A stretch of DNA of 64,000 bases from Phaseolus vulgaris (Eukaryota; Streptophyta; Magnoliopsida; Fabales; Fabaceae), in contig NC_023753.2 of assembly GCF_000499845.2 (NCBI RefSeq), positions 25,574,202-25,638,201 of the forward strand, in the 5' to 3' direction. The notes beneath the pieces are model-generated. The model was not told the origin of the DNA and ran no database searches. It was given only the letters and a program-made list of their open reading frames with translations. This document shows, in pieces, positions 34,970-46,184 of the stretch. Numbering within the stretch: the stretch's first letter is position 1; each line of letters starts with the position of its first letter. Both the position numbers and the translations under genes were made by a program.

Positions 34970-37180
34970 CTTTTTTTTATCAACAATAAATAAATAAAAT
35001 AAAATGAGACACTTTAGGGGTGTCCCAACCCTTAAACAAAAAAAGCCCAGACCAAACTTCTTAACAACCAACCAATTGGGGATCCAACATACTCTACAAA
35101 ACATCAACTAGAGTGATATGTACATGATAAGATTGATATAGGCATAATCACATTAGAATACAATTACATTATCCCTCAAAAGGAGACATGCTCTCACAAA
35201 ATAAGACAAAATAAATACCACCTTACACCCTTCTCCAACAACTGAATAGGATCTTTGCCAACAAGTAGAAGTAAACCAAACACCAATGAGACATAAATAT
35301 CAAACCAAACCTGCAAGAATACTACGGGAGCTAAAAACTTGCACTAAGTCACACAAAAACTTCCAAACCTGGTGTCAAAATGTTACACACAAATCACCTA
35401 ACATCAATTTCTCAAATACCTCATATAGCACAAAGGTTTCAAACACCAATCCGACTAAGAGAAATCAACCAATCTTTCCTTTACCATAACCCAAGACCAG
35501 GTCTTCCTTTGTACCACAATAAAAACCTCAACTAGATCAACTCGCCCATTCTTAAAACAACCATATTCCTATGATTCCAAATTTCACCTATAATACCAAC
35601 CCAAATCCCCCAACACCTAATAGTAGTATGTTTTAAACCTAAAGGTTTAATTCTCTTAAAGTACAATTGTGCACCACAATGGAGTACCGAAGAAAACCCC
35701 AACCACTTGAGACAAAGCCCCTAAATTCTCCAAGAAACCCAACACTCAAAGAAGAGATGACTTATCGACTCCTCTTTCACGCCGCACAGAGGGCAACAAT
35801 CACACAATATAGAAATGTCACGTTTCAGAAGATTGTCCTTAGTAGCAATTGTATTACTTAACACCCTCCAAGTTGTAAATTGTGTTGAAGGTAGAGTCTT
35901 TAGCTTCCATAACTCCCCAAAAAGTTCCCCATACACTACAGACTCCTCCCTCAAAAGAAAATTATACGCTGCCTTCACAGAGAATTCCTTAAACTCTACA
36001 TCCCTCCAAAGTCATTTATCAGCTATACCTTCACCCTCTTTCAATAACCTATTGTTATCCAACAGTTGCAATAATTGCTCAGTCTGGCTAGATTCCCACA
36101 TAAAGAGATCCCTTCTCCACTCCATCTTCCACAACCATCTATTATTTCTTCAAACACCAACTTGTGACAGAGTACGACCAATATCTAGACCGATAACAAT
36201 CTAGGGAATTTTTGCTTTAAAGGCACATTATCCACCCACTTATCCTCCCAAAACCTAATTTCTTTTTCGTCCCCTACTCGCCATCATCCTCTGTCATCAA
36301 AGTCGTTACCCCACTCCTTTAGATTCCAAACTTTCCTAATATCCTTCCACCACACAAACTCCTTGCTATTTTGAACCCGAGACCTTAAGCCTCTCCACTC
36401 ATCATACTTAGAATATAAGATATCCTTCCATAAACTTCTCTTTTCAGACTTAAGTCTCTAAATCCATTTCCCTAAAAGAGCAAAGTTAAACCTTCTTATA
36501 TCAATAACCCCTAAACCTCCTTTATCTTTCAACTCATAGACCTTATCCCACGCCACCCAGACAATATTTCTACTCTCTGATCCCCAATCACACAAAAATT
36601 CTTTTGTATCCTTTTCACTTCCTTCACCACAGTAGCTGACATACGGAAGAAGGAGATGTAAAATACCGGTAAAGAGGTAAGCACATATTTGATAAGACAT
36701 AATCTACTAGCCATAGAGAGGAATTTCCCTTTCCAAGAGCCCAATCTACTATGTATCTTATGAGCACCCCTTCCCAAACAACACACCTCTTATGATTCCC
36801 TCCTACTGTCACCCCCAAATAAGTAAAATGTGCTTTCATAATTTCGCAATTAAGGATAGAAGCATACAACACCGTCTAATTGACGCTCACTCCCACTCCA
36901 CCAACTTTACTCTTAGAATAGTTAACCTTAAGTTCAAAGGCAAATTCAAAACACTTTAGAATTACTTTTAAGGTCATAACACTTTGAGTTGTGGTTTTAC
37001 AAAAAAGAGGGTGTCATATACATATTGCGGCATACTCACATTTATCCGCCTTTCCCCGACCTTAATACTCTCTACTAACTTCTTCTCTTTCGTCTGGCTA
37101 ACCACCTCGACAACCCTTCAACCACAATGAGAAAGAGTAATCAAATACAAAAAAATTTACATTGATGAAGAATTGTATGA
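34970..37180 (-). pseudogene. LINE (L1-type) remnant, second family: RT C-terminal half to 3' end
   Basis: On the minus strand this reads, from about 37130 downwards, as the end of the RT domain (NVSMPQYVYDTLFFC with its DD changed), then KAHFTYLGVTVGGN (about 36840), SWKGKFLSMASRLCLIKYVL (36700-36760) and NIVWVAWDKVYELKDKGGLGV. The zf-RVT region follows (35978-35721, with TTWRVLSNTIATKDNL and CPLCGVKEESISHLFFEC). A 3' UTR comes next, ending in TTGATAAAAAAAA near 34971. Many frameshifts. The 3' 700 bp corresponds to the plus-strand copy at 48095-49102, including the TTGGGACACCCCT block and the terminal GATAAAAA. The CACTA insertion at 37314 lies just upstream. Confidence 0.75.
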
Positions 37181-37523
37181 ATGACATTCCTTCATTCCAC
37201 TTATTTCCCCTAACCTTATACTTGTACCCAGTTCTACTTTTCATGATACATTCTCGTAGAGCCAATAACTTCTATCAAATTCTAGTTTCACTAACGACTA
37301 ATTTTGATAAAATCACTACAAAAAAAAGTGTATATTGTGGCGGTTTTTTCCGTATAAAGTGGCGTTTATAACCGCCATAATATACACTTTTGGTGGTTTC
37401 CCAAACCGCCATAGAACTGGCCGCCACAAAGTTTAATGTGGCGGTTTTATGTTACCCGCCGCAACACCCGCCACTTTAAACATAGTGTAAATAGTGGCGG
37501 TTTTCATATGTAAGTAGTGTCAG

Positions 37524-38594
37524 TTATAACTGTCGCAATTTACAATGATTGAAGAAAATTCTAACACCATAATATACGTAAGTAGTGACGTTTTTAACTG
37601 ACGTAATTTTAATACTGAATAAATAAAATTTAACCCCAATTGGTGGAAATATGGTATTCAATTCTGAAATATTTGTGTTGAAAGAGTCATCCACACGTGA
37701 CGGTCTATTAGTTCTTGTTTTCATCCCTTCCATATATTGAGAGCAAAAGGTCAAAACCTCTTCAGCTAGGTATCCTTCAGCAATAGAACCTTCAGGTTGT
37801 GCCTTGTTTCGAACATACGATTTTAAGTGCCCCAAATACCTATAAAATTCTTTCGCAATTAGAATAATCAAACTTTGAACTTAAAAAAAGTACAAAGCTC
37901 CGCAGGAAATTTACCTTTCTATGGGATACATCCAACGGTAATGTGCCGGTCCTCCAAGCTTTGCCTCACCAGCTAGGTGACATGTTAAATGAACCATGAT
38001 TGTAAAGAAGGTAGGAGGAAATAACATTTCCAAGTGGCAAAGAGTTTGAATCATGCGAGACTCAAGTTTATTAAGATCAAATTGACTTAAACTTTTCCCA
38101 CATAATTGTCGAAAAAATGAACACATTTCTACTATCACTACAGTCACATTGTTTGGTAAAACATTACGTATGGCAATAGGTAGTAATTGTTCCATAAGAA
38201 TTTGACAATCATGACTCTTGAGTCCAAAAATCTTTCCACCTTTTAAATCTACACACCTTGCAATATTACTTGAGTATCCATCTGGCATTTTAGCATTTTT
38301 CAACGTCCGCAAAAACGTTTTTTTCTTTGTTTTTGACAATGAAAATACACTTGGTCGAAATCTTCCTTTATCATTTGGACAAAGCTCTTTCCTTATACCC
38401 ATTTCTTTAAGAACCTTTCGGGCTTTGAGATTATCTTTGGACTTCTTAGGATCATTAAGTAATGTATACAAAACATTGTCACAAACATTTTTCTCAATAT
38501 GCATCACATCTAGACAATGTGAAGCTGGAAAATGTCCATTAGACACATCAAAGATAGACGTTATCATTAGATTACAGTAAAAAAATAAGTTCAC
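37524..38594 (-). pseudogene. TNP2-type transposase, C-terminal part
   Basis: In CACTA elements TNP2 is the transposase. The minus-strand frame 38594-37911 opens with a Transposase_21-like end (HCLDVMHIEKNVCDNVLYTLL) and continues into a DUF4218-like region (MEQLLPIAIRNVLP, LNKLESRMIQTLCHLEMLFPP, HLAGEAKLGGPAHYRWMYPIER). The frame 37871-37524 carries on with LGHLKSYVRNKAQPEGSIAEGYLAEE after a probable intron (GT near 37910, AG near 37850). The catalytic N-terminal two thirds is absent: sequence beyond 38600 is unrelated. It is therefore a truncated transposase. Confidence 0.85.
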
Positions 38595-38824
38595 ATAACA
38601 AAAAATGAAATAACAAACTCAAGTTCACATAACAAAAAAGTTCAAACAAATTTAGTCACTAACCAATGTGGACTTTATGGTCCATTCATCAACGAGTGAA
38701 TAAGTAAAGACTATTAATGAAAGTTGAGCTAAAAAAAATCTTTAATGACTCAGTTTAGAAGACAGGCAAATAATCACTTCTATGGTTCTATTGATTCTAT
38801 CAGATTCCAATTTAGTGCACTGTT

Positions 38825-38858
38825 CCAATATATATACATATATATATATATATATATT
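38825..38858. repeat. (AT)n microsatellite inside the CACTA element
   Basis: A TATATACATATAT... run in the AT-rich stretch between the transposase remnant and the captured exons. Confidence 0.85.
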
Positions 38859-39705
38859 ATTTGTTATCTTATATTCATTATGAAGATTGTTATCTTATAT
38901 TTCTTATTAAGAACTAGACTCACCTTATTTTGCACCCTTTAGAATAGACTATAAAATAACTCTCATTATATTAAAACTTAAATTGAATCTTATAAATCAG
39001 TGAAATTTACATCTATCTATATATTATAAAATGATAAATATCTTTAATTAGTAGGATTTTCCATATTTATTCCATGTCTTTGTAGCACGCTTTGCAGTCT
39101 AAAGCTGCCAAGGAGACTAAAATGGTAGCAAAGAAAAAGGGCACACTCTCTTTCTCATCATCAAACTTTTATTTCAACACCAGTTACATGTGAAACCCTT
39201 TACTGTGTATTCTGCAAAAATAGATGAAATTCGATGAAATTCAGTTATTTACTATTAATGAGAAGTTGGTAATATTAATGTTGCTTAAAAAATAGTATAT
39301 TCATGTCAAATATATATAAATACAAACAAAATTGCTAATGTATCTTGACCATATCATGTGTTTAATTTCTAAAAATTCTCTGTATCCAAATCATACGCAT
39401 ACCATATTATGTACCTAGGCCTCATAGCCCAAAAGTTCAATCTTTTGGGTGACAGCACATTAATCATTTTATATCCGATAACTTTAAAACACCCTAAGTT
39501 GCATAAAACCAACAATAGTTCTCCAAAACGTATAGAAGATACCCCAGTTAAACAGAATAAGTCCAATCAATTAACAGAAAAGTTTATGTAGTAAAAAAAT
39601 GGCTCAACAGAGTCTGAGTGCACAGTTCAAGTGAACTAATGAAAACAAAAATCTACAGATTAAATGTACATTAATTACATATATTCCACAAAGTAATGAC
39701 CGTAC

Positions 39706-39804
39706 CTCTTTTTCTTTTAATAGAGCTGCATAATTAACTGATAATGCTTTAATTTTTGCCTCAGATGCTTGAAGTTTCTTGATTTCAGCTTTGTACTGTT
39801 CTAT
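39706..39804 (-). pseudogene. Captured exon encoding a coiled coil (golgin-like)
   Basis: A 99-base, 33-codon stretch without stop, bounded by an AG acceptor (TTTGTAG at the 39805 side) and a GT donor (GAG/GTACGG at 39705). It encodes IEQYKAEIKKLQASEAKIK and continues ALSVNYAALLKEKE, a heptad-rich coiled coil. It resembles coiled-coil golgins with a GRIP domain; that family name is from memory and unsure. Both splice sites remain, so the piece came from genomic DNA, not from a processed transcript. Confidence 0.5.
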
Positions 39805-40642
39805 CTACAAATAGTAGAGCAAATATTGACATTACATCTTTTCCTTTTGGGTTATAAAATGACATCTTATTTGACCATCCACTTCTAAAGTAAGGGGATT
39901 CAAGGGAGCAAAAGAAGTTATACACATTTACATATTTAGACACTACAATGTCAAGCATAGATAACAAATTTTCACCAATTAACCTACTGAAATACAGTGT
40001 CCATCATGTTAGATTATTTCTTAGAGGATGAAAATTATATTCGCAGTTCTTGAATGTGCCTTTAGTCATGAAATTTGTCAACATTCATAAAATGGTTTAT
40101 TACTGAAGAAATTAATATCCAAGTACCCAAAGACTAATTTCCCTGATCAGGAACAAATATGGCCAATGATAAGTATAGTCCTGAACCACCATGAGTACAT
40201 GATTCCGACCGCTACTCATGTGACATGTACTTGAATTTTTAAATTTCGGAGAAAGAATTAATTAAACTCGGCTACTATTTGCTAAGTTGAAATTTTGTTT
40301 ACTGCAAGCAAAATGAATTAAGTTTTTATATAGACTAAAGTTTATACACAAATTCAAATTAACTTTTGAAAATGTTAATTAAGAAAGCTTCTATAGATTA
40401 AAATTTCAACTCGTAAGAAACTCAATTTATTCTACCATCATACTTTCTTCTCCTGTAAATATTTATTGAGAAATTTATCTCTAAGGAGCAGAACCTTTGA
40501 CCAAAGTTTCACTTACCTGCTAATGAATTGAACAAGACCATGTATTCTGGTATGCAACTAGAAGGGAGAGAAAACCAAAATGCACATCACTTCTCACACT
40601 TATTCGTGATCAAATGAGAATCATTTGTTCCAAATAGTGTTT

Positions 40643-40837
40643 TCAGGTAATTCTTATGCTGGGTTGAAATCCATTCACTGTTAATCCTCCATCAACACAT
40701 ATAACCTGTCCAGTGATGTAAGAAGCATCAGGCAAGCAAAGGAAAGTCACCAACGAAGACACTTCTTCAGGTTCTGCTATACGCTTAATTGGAGTACGGG
40801 ACAAAATTTCATCCACAAACTTTTGGTCTTTCAACAA
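40643..40837 (-). pseudogene. Captured last exon of a tropinone-reductase-like SDR
   Basis: 64 codons and a stop (TAA 40645-40643), preceded by a splice acceptor TTTTTGGTAG (40838 side). The protein reads [20 protein letters not shown], then [20 protein letters not shown] and [16 protein letters not shown], the C-terminal end of the short-chain dehydrogenase family in its tropinone reductase-like branch. It lacks the Rossmann GxxxGxG motif and the YxxxK catalytic residues, which lie in earlier exons not found here. It sits inside the CACTA element on the same strand as the transposase. It cannot be an enzyme, but could be transcribed as part of a chimeric message. Confidence 0.75.
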
Positions 40838-41259
40838 CTACCAAAAAGAAAAAAATCAAGTTAGATCAATCACATTGCTAACATCATCTAACAAAGATAA
40901 ATACCAATAGTAATATACTCATTTCAACACTTTCACATTGTATTTCTTTTAGTGCAATAAAAAAGTATGTCAGACACAATAGGAAATACTTGATGGCCAG
41001 AGTAATTCATTTATCCACCAATCCACAGACCTTATAGAATAGAAAGGGTTCACTATGTTGGTTTTATGATAATGGGAGTCAATAGTATATGACATCCTTT
41101 TTAACATGTTCTTTTTAACATCCAAAATCCAATAAAATAAACCACAACTAATCTGTTTGACATAAAAACGGAAACTACTGTACTGAACATTATAAAATAA
41201 TTTCACAAAATAAAATTTAAAGAATGAAAATAACAGAATTGTATTAGGGGTACCTGCAA

Positions 41260-41870
41260 TCAAAGAATGAAAATAACAGAATTGAGAGAAAGAAAGACAA
41301 GTTTACAAAGAGTAGAGCTCTCTCTGGCAAGAGAGGAATCTGTATGCTCCAATTATCCACACTTGAAAAGGGTTAGCTATGAGAGGAAAAAGATCTTTAT
41401 TGAACTGATTCAACGTAAATCAATACAAGAGGACATATATAGAGAGAACTCTACCCCAAGAGTAATGATTACAATGATTTCTAGTATCTTAGAGTAAAAC
41501 ACTAGTTATAACCACAATATCTCGTGGCAACTCAACAAAATATTTTCTCCTTACTCAACATCCACTAATGGATCCCCCAGGATGATCTCAACATTTTCCC
41601 AAAGGAAAAAGACCAACCCCACTCCCCTCTAACAGAATCAACCATTCTCCAAATACTCCTTCTCTACTAATTGAAACAGAAATACACCTAAACAGAACCA
41701 CTAAACAATCAATCCTACTTTTTATTCTTAGGTTTACAACTATGGACCTGAGTGGGATATCAATTCCCTGCCCAACAGAGTTAGCCTTGTCCTCAAGGCT
41801 GAAACCTGGAAAGGGCAAATGGTTGTTGCAGACCGCCAAATGACTTTCTCAACAAATTAGATTCAACAAT
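41260..41870 (-). mobile_element. Probable Ty3/gypsy 3' end and LTR fragment inside the CACTA element
   Basis: On the minus strand, FSLEDKANSVGQGIDI (about 41745-41800) resembles the LEDK end of gypsy polyproteins. Next come a G-rich stretch (41580-41640), a segment with a TATA-like CTATATATG (41435-41445) and a run rich in CTCTCT/CTTTG, ending near 41262 in TTTGATTGCA. I read this as the end of pol followed by an LTR. A 23-bp direct repeat (AAAGAATGAAAATAACAGAA and three more bases; 41219-41241 and 41263-41285) lies at its left border. Borders and assignment are uncertain. Confidence 0.35.
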
Positions 41871-42040
41871 GTCAAGACGATGCAGTGTCATTCTTTTACT
41901 CATACGTGAATGGGCAAGCTTCACCTATGAACCATGTAAAAAAACAGACCATTCTCCTCACTCAACAAAGACCCTTGGATACAGAAAAGCAGTTTCTGCA
42001 GGATTGGAACAAAAAATGAGTTTTAGAATTCTCTCACCTG

Positions 42041-42147
42041 CCTCTGTGATAACTTGCTTTAATTGCTCGAAAATCAGAACTCGAGTCAGGAAACTCTTTC
42101 TCCCCTGCCGCCTCTGTGATAACTTGCTTCAATTGCTCTTTAGCTAC
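42041..42147 (-). pseudogene. Exon-like fragment with internal 28-bp duplication
   Basis: On the minus strand, an acceptor (TTTTTACTAG, at 42148) opens VAKEQLKQVITEAAGEKEFP. The piece encoding EQLKQVITEA is then repeated 70 bases on (42111-42138 and 42041-42068, two-base difference), in another frame, ending at a GGTGAG that could be a splice donor. It probably derives from a host gene exon. Its source is not recognised; a link to the coiled-coil exon at 39706 is possible. Confidence 0.4.
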
Positions 42148-42235
42148 CTAGTAAAAAGATGAAACACATAATGAAATACACAAATAGAATCACATGACAA
42201 ATCCTAAACATCAAATTACCTTCAAATCGGTTCCG

Positions 42236-42478
42236 TGTAGAGGCAGAGAGAGTAGGGTTTTGTGAGGCAGAGAGCGCTAGGGTTCGTATGGAGGCAGAGT
42301 TCGTGTGAGGCAGGCATGGCTAGGGTTCGTGTGAGGCAGAGAGCCCTAGGTTCGTGTGGAAGCAACAAGCACTAGGGTTCGTGGGAGCCAGACATCGCTA
42401 GGGTTTGTGTGAGGCAGAGTGCTCGATTCGTGTGGAAGCAGCGCAGGGTTCATGTGAGTGTGAGGCAGAGAGAAGGAC
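42236..42478. repeat. Degenerate minisatellite, unit about 25-30 bp
   Basis: Roughly eight imperfect copies of GCTAGGGTTCGTGTGAGGCA plus GAGAG, GC-richer than its surroundings. It lies between the exon-like fragments and the right subterminal repeats of the CACTA element, in the position of a transposase promoter or 5' UTR. Confidence 0.8.
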
Positions 42479-42793
42479 GAGAGTGAAAGTGTTAGACTTA
42501 GGGTCACTCTTGTTTTCAAAATGAAATTAAAAAAAAATTATTTTCTTAAGTTTTCAAAAAAAAAATCATTTTTCAAGTGAAAAACTGAAGGATTTTTAAA
42601 TCAAGTTAAAAATGTGAATATAGGAATAAAGCAAGTTTTTAATTCTGAAAGAAAATTACGACGGTTAAAAATGACATAATTTAAAAGATAATTAAGGCGG
42701 TTAATGAAATGACGTATTATACTGAAACTTGTGGCGGTTATTAATAACCGCCATATTAAAACCGCCACTTTTTACATATTTTTTTTAGTGAAT

Positions 42794-45692
42794 ACTGGTA
42801 ATAAAGATAGTGAACTAAGAATAACTTCTATCAAACTCGTTTTTCTTGCAAATAATAGTTATCATTCTTTCTAATTCGTAGTATCTTGTAAACTTATTGT
42901 ATAACATATTTTCATAATTAGTTTTTTTATTAGAATACTCCTATTGAAATCTCCATCTATATATATATGAACAATATTGATGCCTAAAACTCTCAAAATA
43001 ACCAATTTGTTCATGATATTTCTATGAACACTTAACTTCCTAATTTCCTTTTTAGCAAAATTTAATTTCAAAAGAGTTCAGAATACATTTTAAGATGAAT
43101 ATATTTTGTGTTTTTGATTAACATAAGAAAAGTGTATCATAAGTTTATTATAGAATATTAACCGCTATCTCTTCTATTTTCAATTTCATCCCTTCCAACA
43201 TCTGTTTGTTTTATTGGTTCTATAGCTAATCCTAATAAAATTTATCAAAAATAAAAGTGAGCTAACATATCACCTTATCTTTGTCATGTGATGAAATTGT
43301 ATGGATCTATCTTAGTAACAAGACGACTACAATGAACACAGAAACTTGATCACCATCATCTTGAACTTTTACCAAACCACTTTAGATCACTTATATTACA
43401 ATTTAGGATTCAGAACTAAAAGTAAAACACTTAAAATTATGAGTTCCAATTCAATCCCACTCCCATAATTTTGATTATGGACTTATTTTTTCTTCCACCA
43501 ACTCCAGCCATAAAGATCCCTAGGGTTTCGTCATGGCTGCTCCCTTCTTGCTGGAGTTAACCTTAAAATATTTGATCTCCAGAAGATTTATAAGATGACA
43601 GGTTTGCATGTACCTTTCTGATCTTCGAGAATATATAATATATTTCCTTAGATAAAGATTATTATACTTTGTTATGCTTCACAACAACAAAACAAATGAA
43701 ACTTATTTATTCCATTTTGCTAAATTTCTTAGTTGGGTTGGGTAGATAACTTAATATAGAAATTTCTTGGATTCTTCTTTCAACAAGGCGTGCTTGCGGT
43801 TCAAACTTTCAACTCTTTCGTGCTTTTACCAACCCAATATTTTGAGACACAAAACAAGTCAAGAACTAAATATTTAATTATAACTCATACCTGTACAAAT
43901 ATTTTATTAAATTCTTTTTGTACAACCATTTTCATGATTATTAGACGGCATGTCTCAATTTTACTAAATTGAAATTTAAGTCTTTCACTAATTTTAAGTT
44001 TGCAATTTTAGTCTAGAATGTTTAAAAATTCATAATTTTGACGTAATTATCAATTTTATACATGCTTATAAGTATTCAGAAATTGAAAATTTATAAGTAA
44101 GCACGCAAAATCAAACTTCTCTCTCTTTGAACCCTTATCAACCCAGTTTTAGGCATTAAGAAAATATATGATATATAAAGTTACTTGCTTATGATGATAA
44201 TAAAGAAAAATAAATAAATATAAAGTTACTTAAGTAGATCAGCAAATTCGTCATCACCCAATATGGTTTTACTTTGAATATTGCTTATTATATTATTAAA
44301 GTCACTTTTGTTGGCAACATGCGAATGTCTCTAAATTGAGTTTGTTAAAATGTCATAAGAAAATTATCTACATTATTTTAGTTTAAAGAAAACACACAAA
44401 TTTAATAAACTCAAATGTAAGCTTAAAACATTTTTATCTAACAAGTGTTACTAAGTCTTTTCAGTGAATTTTGTCAACAAAAACCAACACAATCTAATAA
44501 ATATTTGAGAAAAATGTGTTCAATGGTTATAAATTGAATATGATTGCATGCTCACAAATTTTTTTATAAATAAAAATTTTCTTCGAAACAATAGTTAACC
44601 AAGATTTACTAGTAAAAACAAATAACAATACATAAATTAAATAAGACAGGAAAGTAAAAGAAAGCAATAAAATTTCTAAAATAAATTTTTAAAGCAAATG
44701 TATTTAAAAAAGTAAAAGAAAATTATATAATTCTTACATATAAATGATTGAAAAATGAAATTATTAAAAATATTGTAGCAACTGTCCATTTTGGAGCGTC
44801 CCAATAACTTATGAATTTATGTGGGTATTTATGAAACTATTTAGTCTCAGTTGTTAATTACATTTTTTTCTTTCATTCTTTAAATAGCTTGCATTTTGAG
44901 AGTGTTTTAATATTAAAAAACTGATTAGTAAACAAAGTGACGTTAACTTTCGGTCAATTTTAACTTTTAAAAGAAGAATTTGAATTGATTTCTACCGACC
45001 AAATTGTAATGATGGTAGTTAAAGGAAAAAGAATAAACTACGTTTACTTAATATATCATAAATAAATTAACTTTTACAGGATGCATACAAATAAACGCGT
45101 TAACGGGAAACGAAAAAACGCGTAATGAGTCCGAACGTGTACGAGATGAAGAGATACAATCAATCTTCTCTTGAGAATAATGTTTTTAATTATTTATTTA
45201 CTATTTCACTACACATTCAAATTTCAAAATAACACCACCACCTACTAAAGTTACCTCCAATTCGGTTTCTCTACAATTCAATTTTCTTTCCACGCATTAC
45301 ATTATCAACCAAGTAATTATGGGATCAAAATTTGGTCAACATGAAGAAAACATAAAGAACAAAGAGTAGACCACCCATACACATTTAAAATTTGAGCCAT
45401 CTGATCTTTATCCAACAACTACCATTCACTGAGTGCATGTATAATTCTACGTAAAATCAGTGTGAAATTAGGTTGGCTCAACTTTTTTTATCCACCTTCT
45501 ACCTAACAATCTAACAATTTGAACTACATACAAATAATTAGAATTTCTTATAATAATAATTCTAACTTAATTTTATAAAATTGTTTCATAAGATTTGCAT
45601 CTACTTATATTGTCAATTCGTACATCTGACTATATAATGAATGATCTGATTTTGACTTAATAGGGGGTGATCTGATCAGTCCAACAAACTTT
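42794..45692. other. AT-rich spacer without recognised genes
   Basis: Stops in all frames. A minus-strand frame at 42871-43071 contains IDGDFNRS, vaguely like the GDFN motif of LINE endonucleases, but too little to call. Nothing else seen. Confidence 0.5.
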
Positions 45693-46163
45693 TGTTAGTG
45701 TACATACCCCAATTACAATAAGGTACATTCAGACCAATAACCGCTAATTTAATATAATATTTAAGACACATAAATCAGACAAGAACTGTCCGTTTAATAT
45801 TATATTTAAGACACATAAGTCAGACAATAAATCGGTTATAAGTTACTAGCAGTTATAGGTTACTCCATTTATATCTCATGATAACCATTTAATGCTTTTC
45901 TTAATGGTCTGAGTCTAACAAGACCTATAAATAGGTGATGACTCTCTCGATAAGAGGATACATTAAACTCTATTATATACTCTTACTTTTAGCTATTTGT
46001 TAAGAATTTATCATCATCTTTGTGTTCCTACTGACTTAAGCATCAAAAAGTCTTTTGTAGATGGACCTCCCCCTCTTATCGGAGACCAAATGAAAGCTCA
46101 TTCTTTGAGGAACACGAAGTTCTTGCCGATTTGCCCTCCCCGAGTTCATTTTCAGTAGGAACA
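45693..46163 (+). repeat. Ty3/gypsy LTR (Tat/Ogre-like)
   Basis: It ends AGTAGGAACA, followed by a gypsy-type primer site. The TATA box TATAAATA is at 45926-45933. Two 35-bp direct repeats, three mismatches apart at most, lie at 45748-45782 and 45793-45827. The start (TGTTAGTG at 45693 or TGTACATA at 45699) is uncertain, because no partner LTR is present in the window. Confidence 0.65.
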
Positions 46164-46165
46164 TT

Positions 46166-46184
46166 TGGTGTCCACCGTGAGACC
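46166..46184 (+). promoter_or_regulatory. Primer binding site of gypsy element
   Basis: TGGTGTCCACCGTGAGACC, two bases behind the LTR, is a decayed form of the TGGCGCCCACCGTGGGGCC-type site usual in Tat/Ogre gypsy elements. Confidence 0.65.

Larger units (their letters stand above)
37311..42793 (-). mobile_element. CACTA (En/Spm) DNA transposon with captured gene fragments, TSD AAT
   Basis: The element is 37314-42790 (5477 bp). It begins CACTACAAAAAAAA and ends TTTTTTTTAGTG, giving CACTA terminal inverted repeats, and is flanked by AAT on both sides (37311-37313, 42791-42793), the 3-bp duplication typical of the superfamily. Both ends carry several direct and inverted copies of GTGGCGGTT / AACCGCCAC as subterminal repeats (37340-37505 and 42700-42770), the presumed transposase-binding units. 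Inside are the C-terminal part of a TNP2-type transposase and several exon-like pieces of host genes, all on the minus strand. It lacks an intact transposase, so mobility would depend on another copy. Confidence 0.88.

Noticed and set aside
35815..36204. 129-codon plus-strand frame
   Set aside because: Antisense to the LINE zf-RVT region on the minus strand.
38218..38580. 120-codon plus-strand frame
   Set aside because: Antisense to the transposase remnant, whose motifs are clear on the minus strand.
42871..43071. Minus-strand frame with GDFN-like motif, possible LINE endonuclease
   Set aside because: Only four residues resemble the motif; the neighbourhood lacks other endonuclease blocks.
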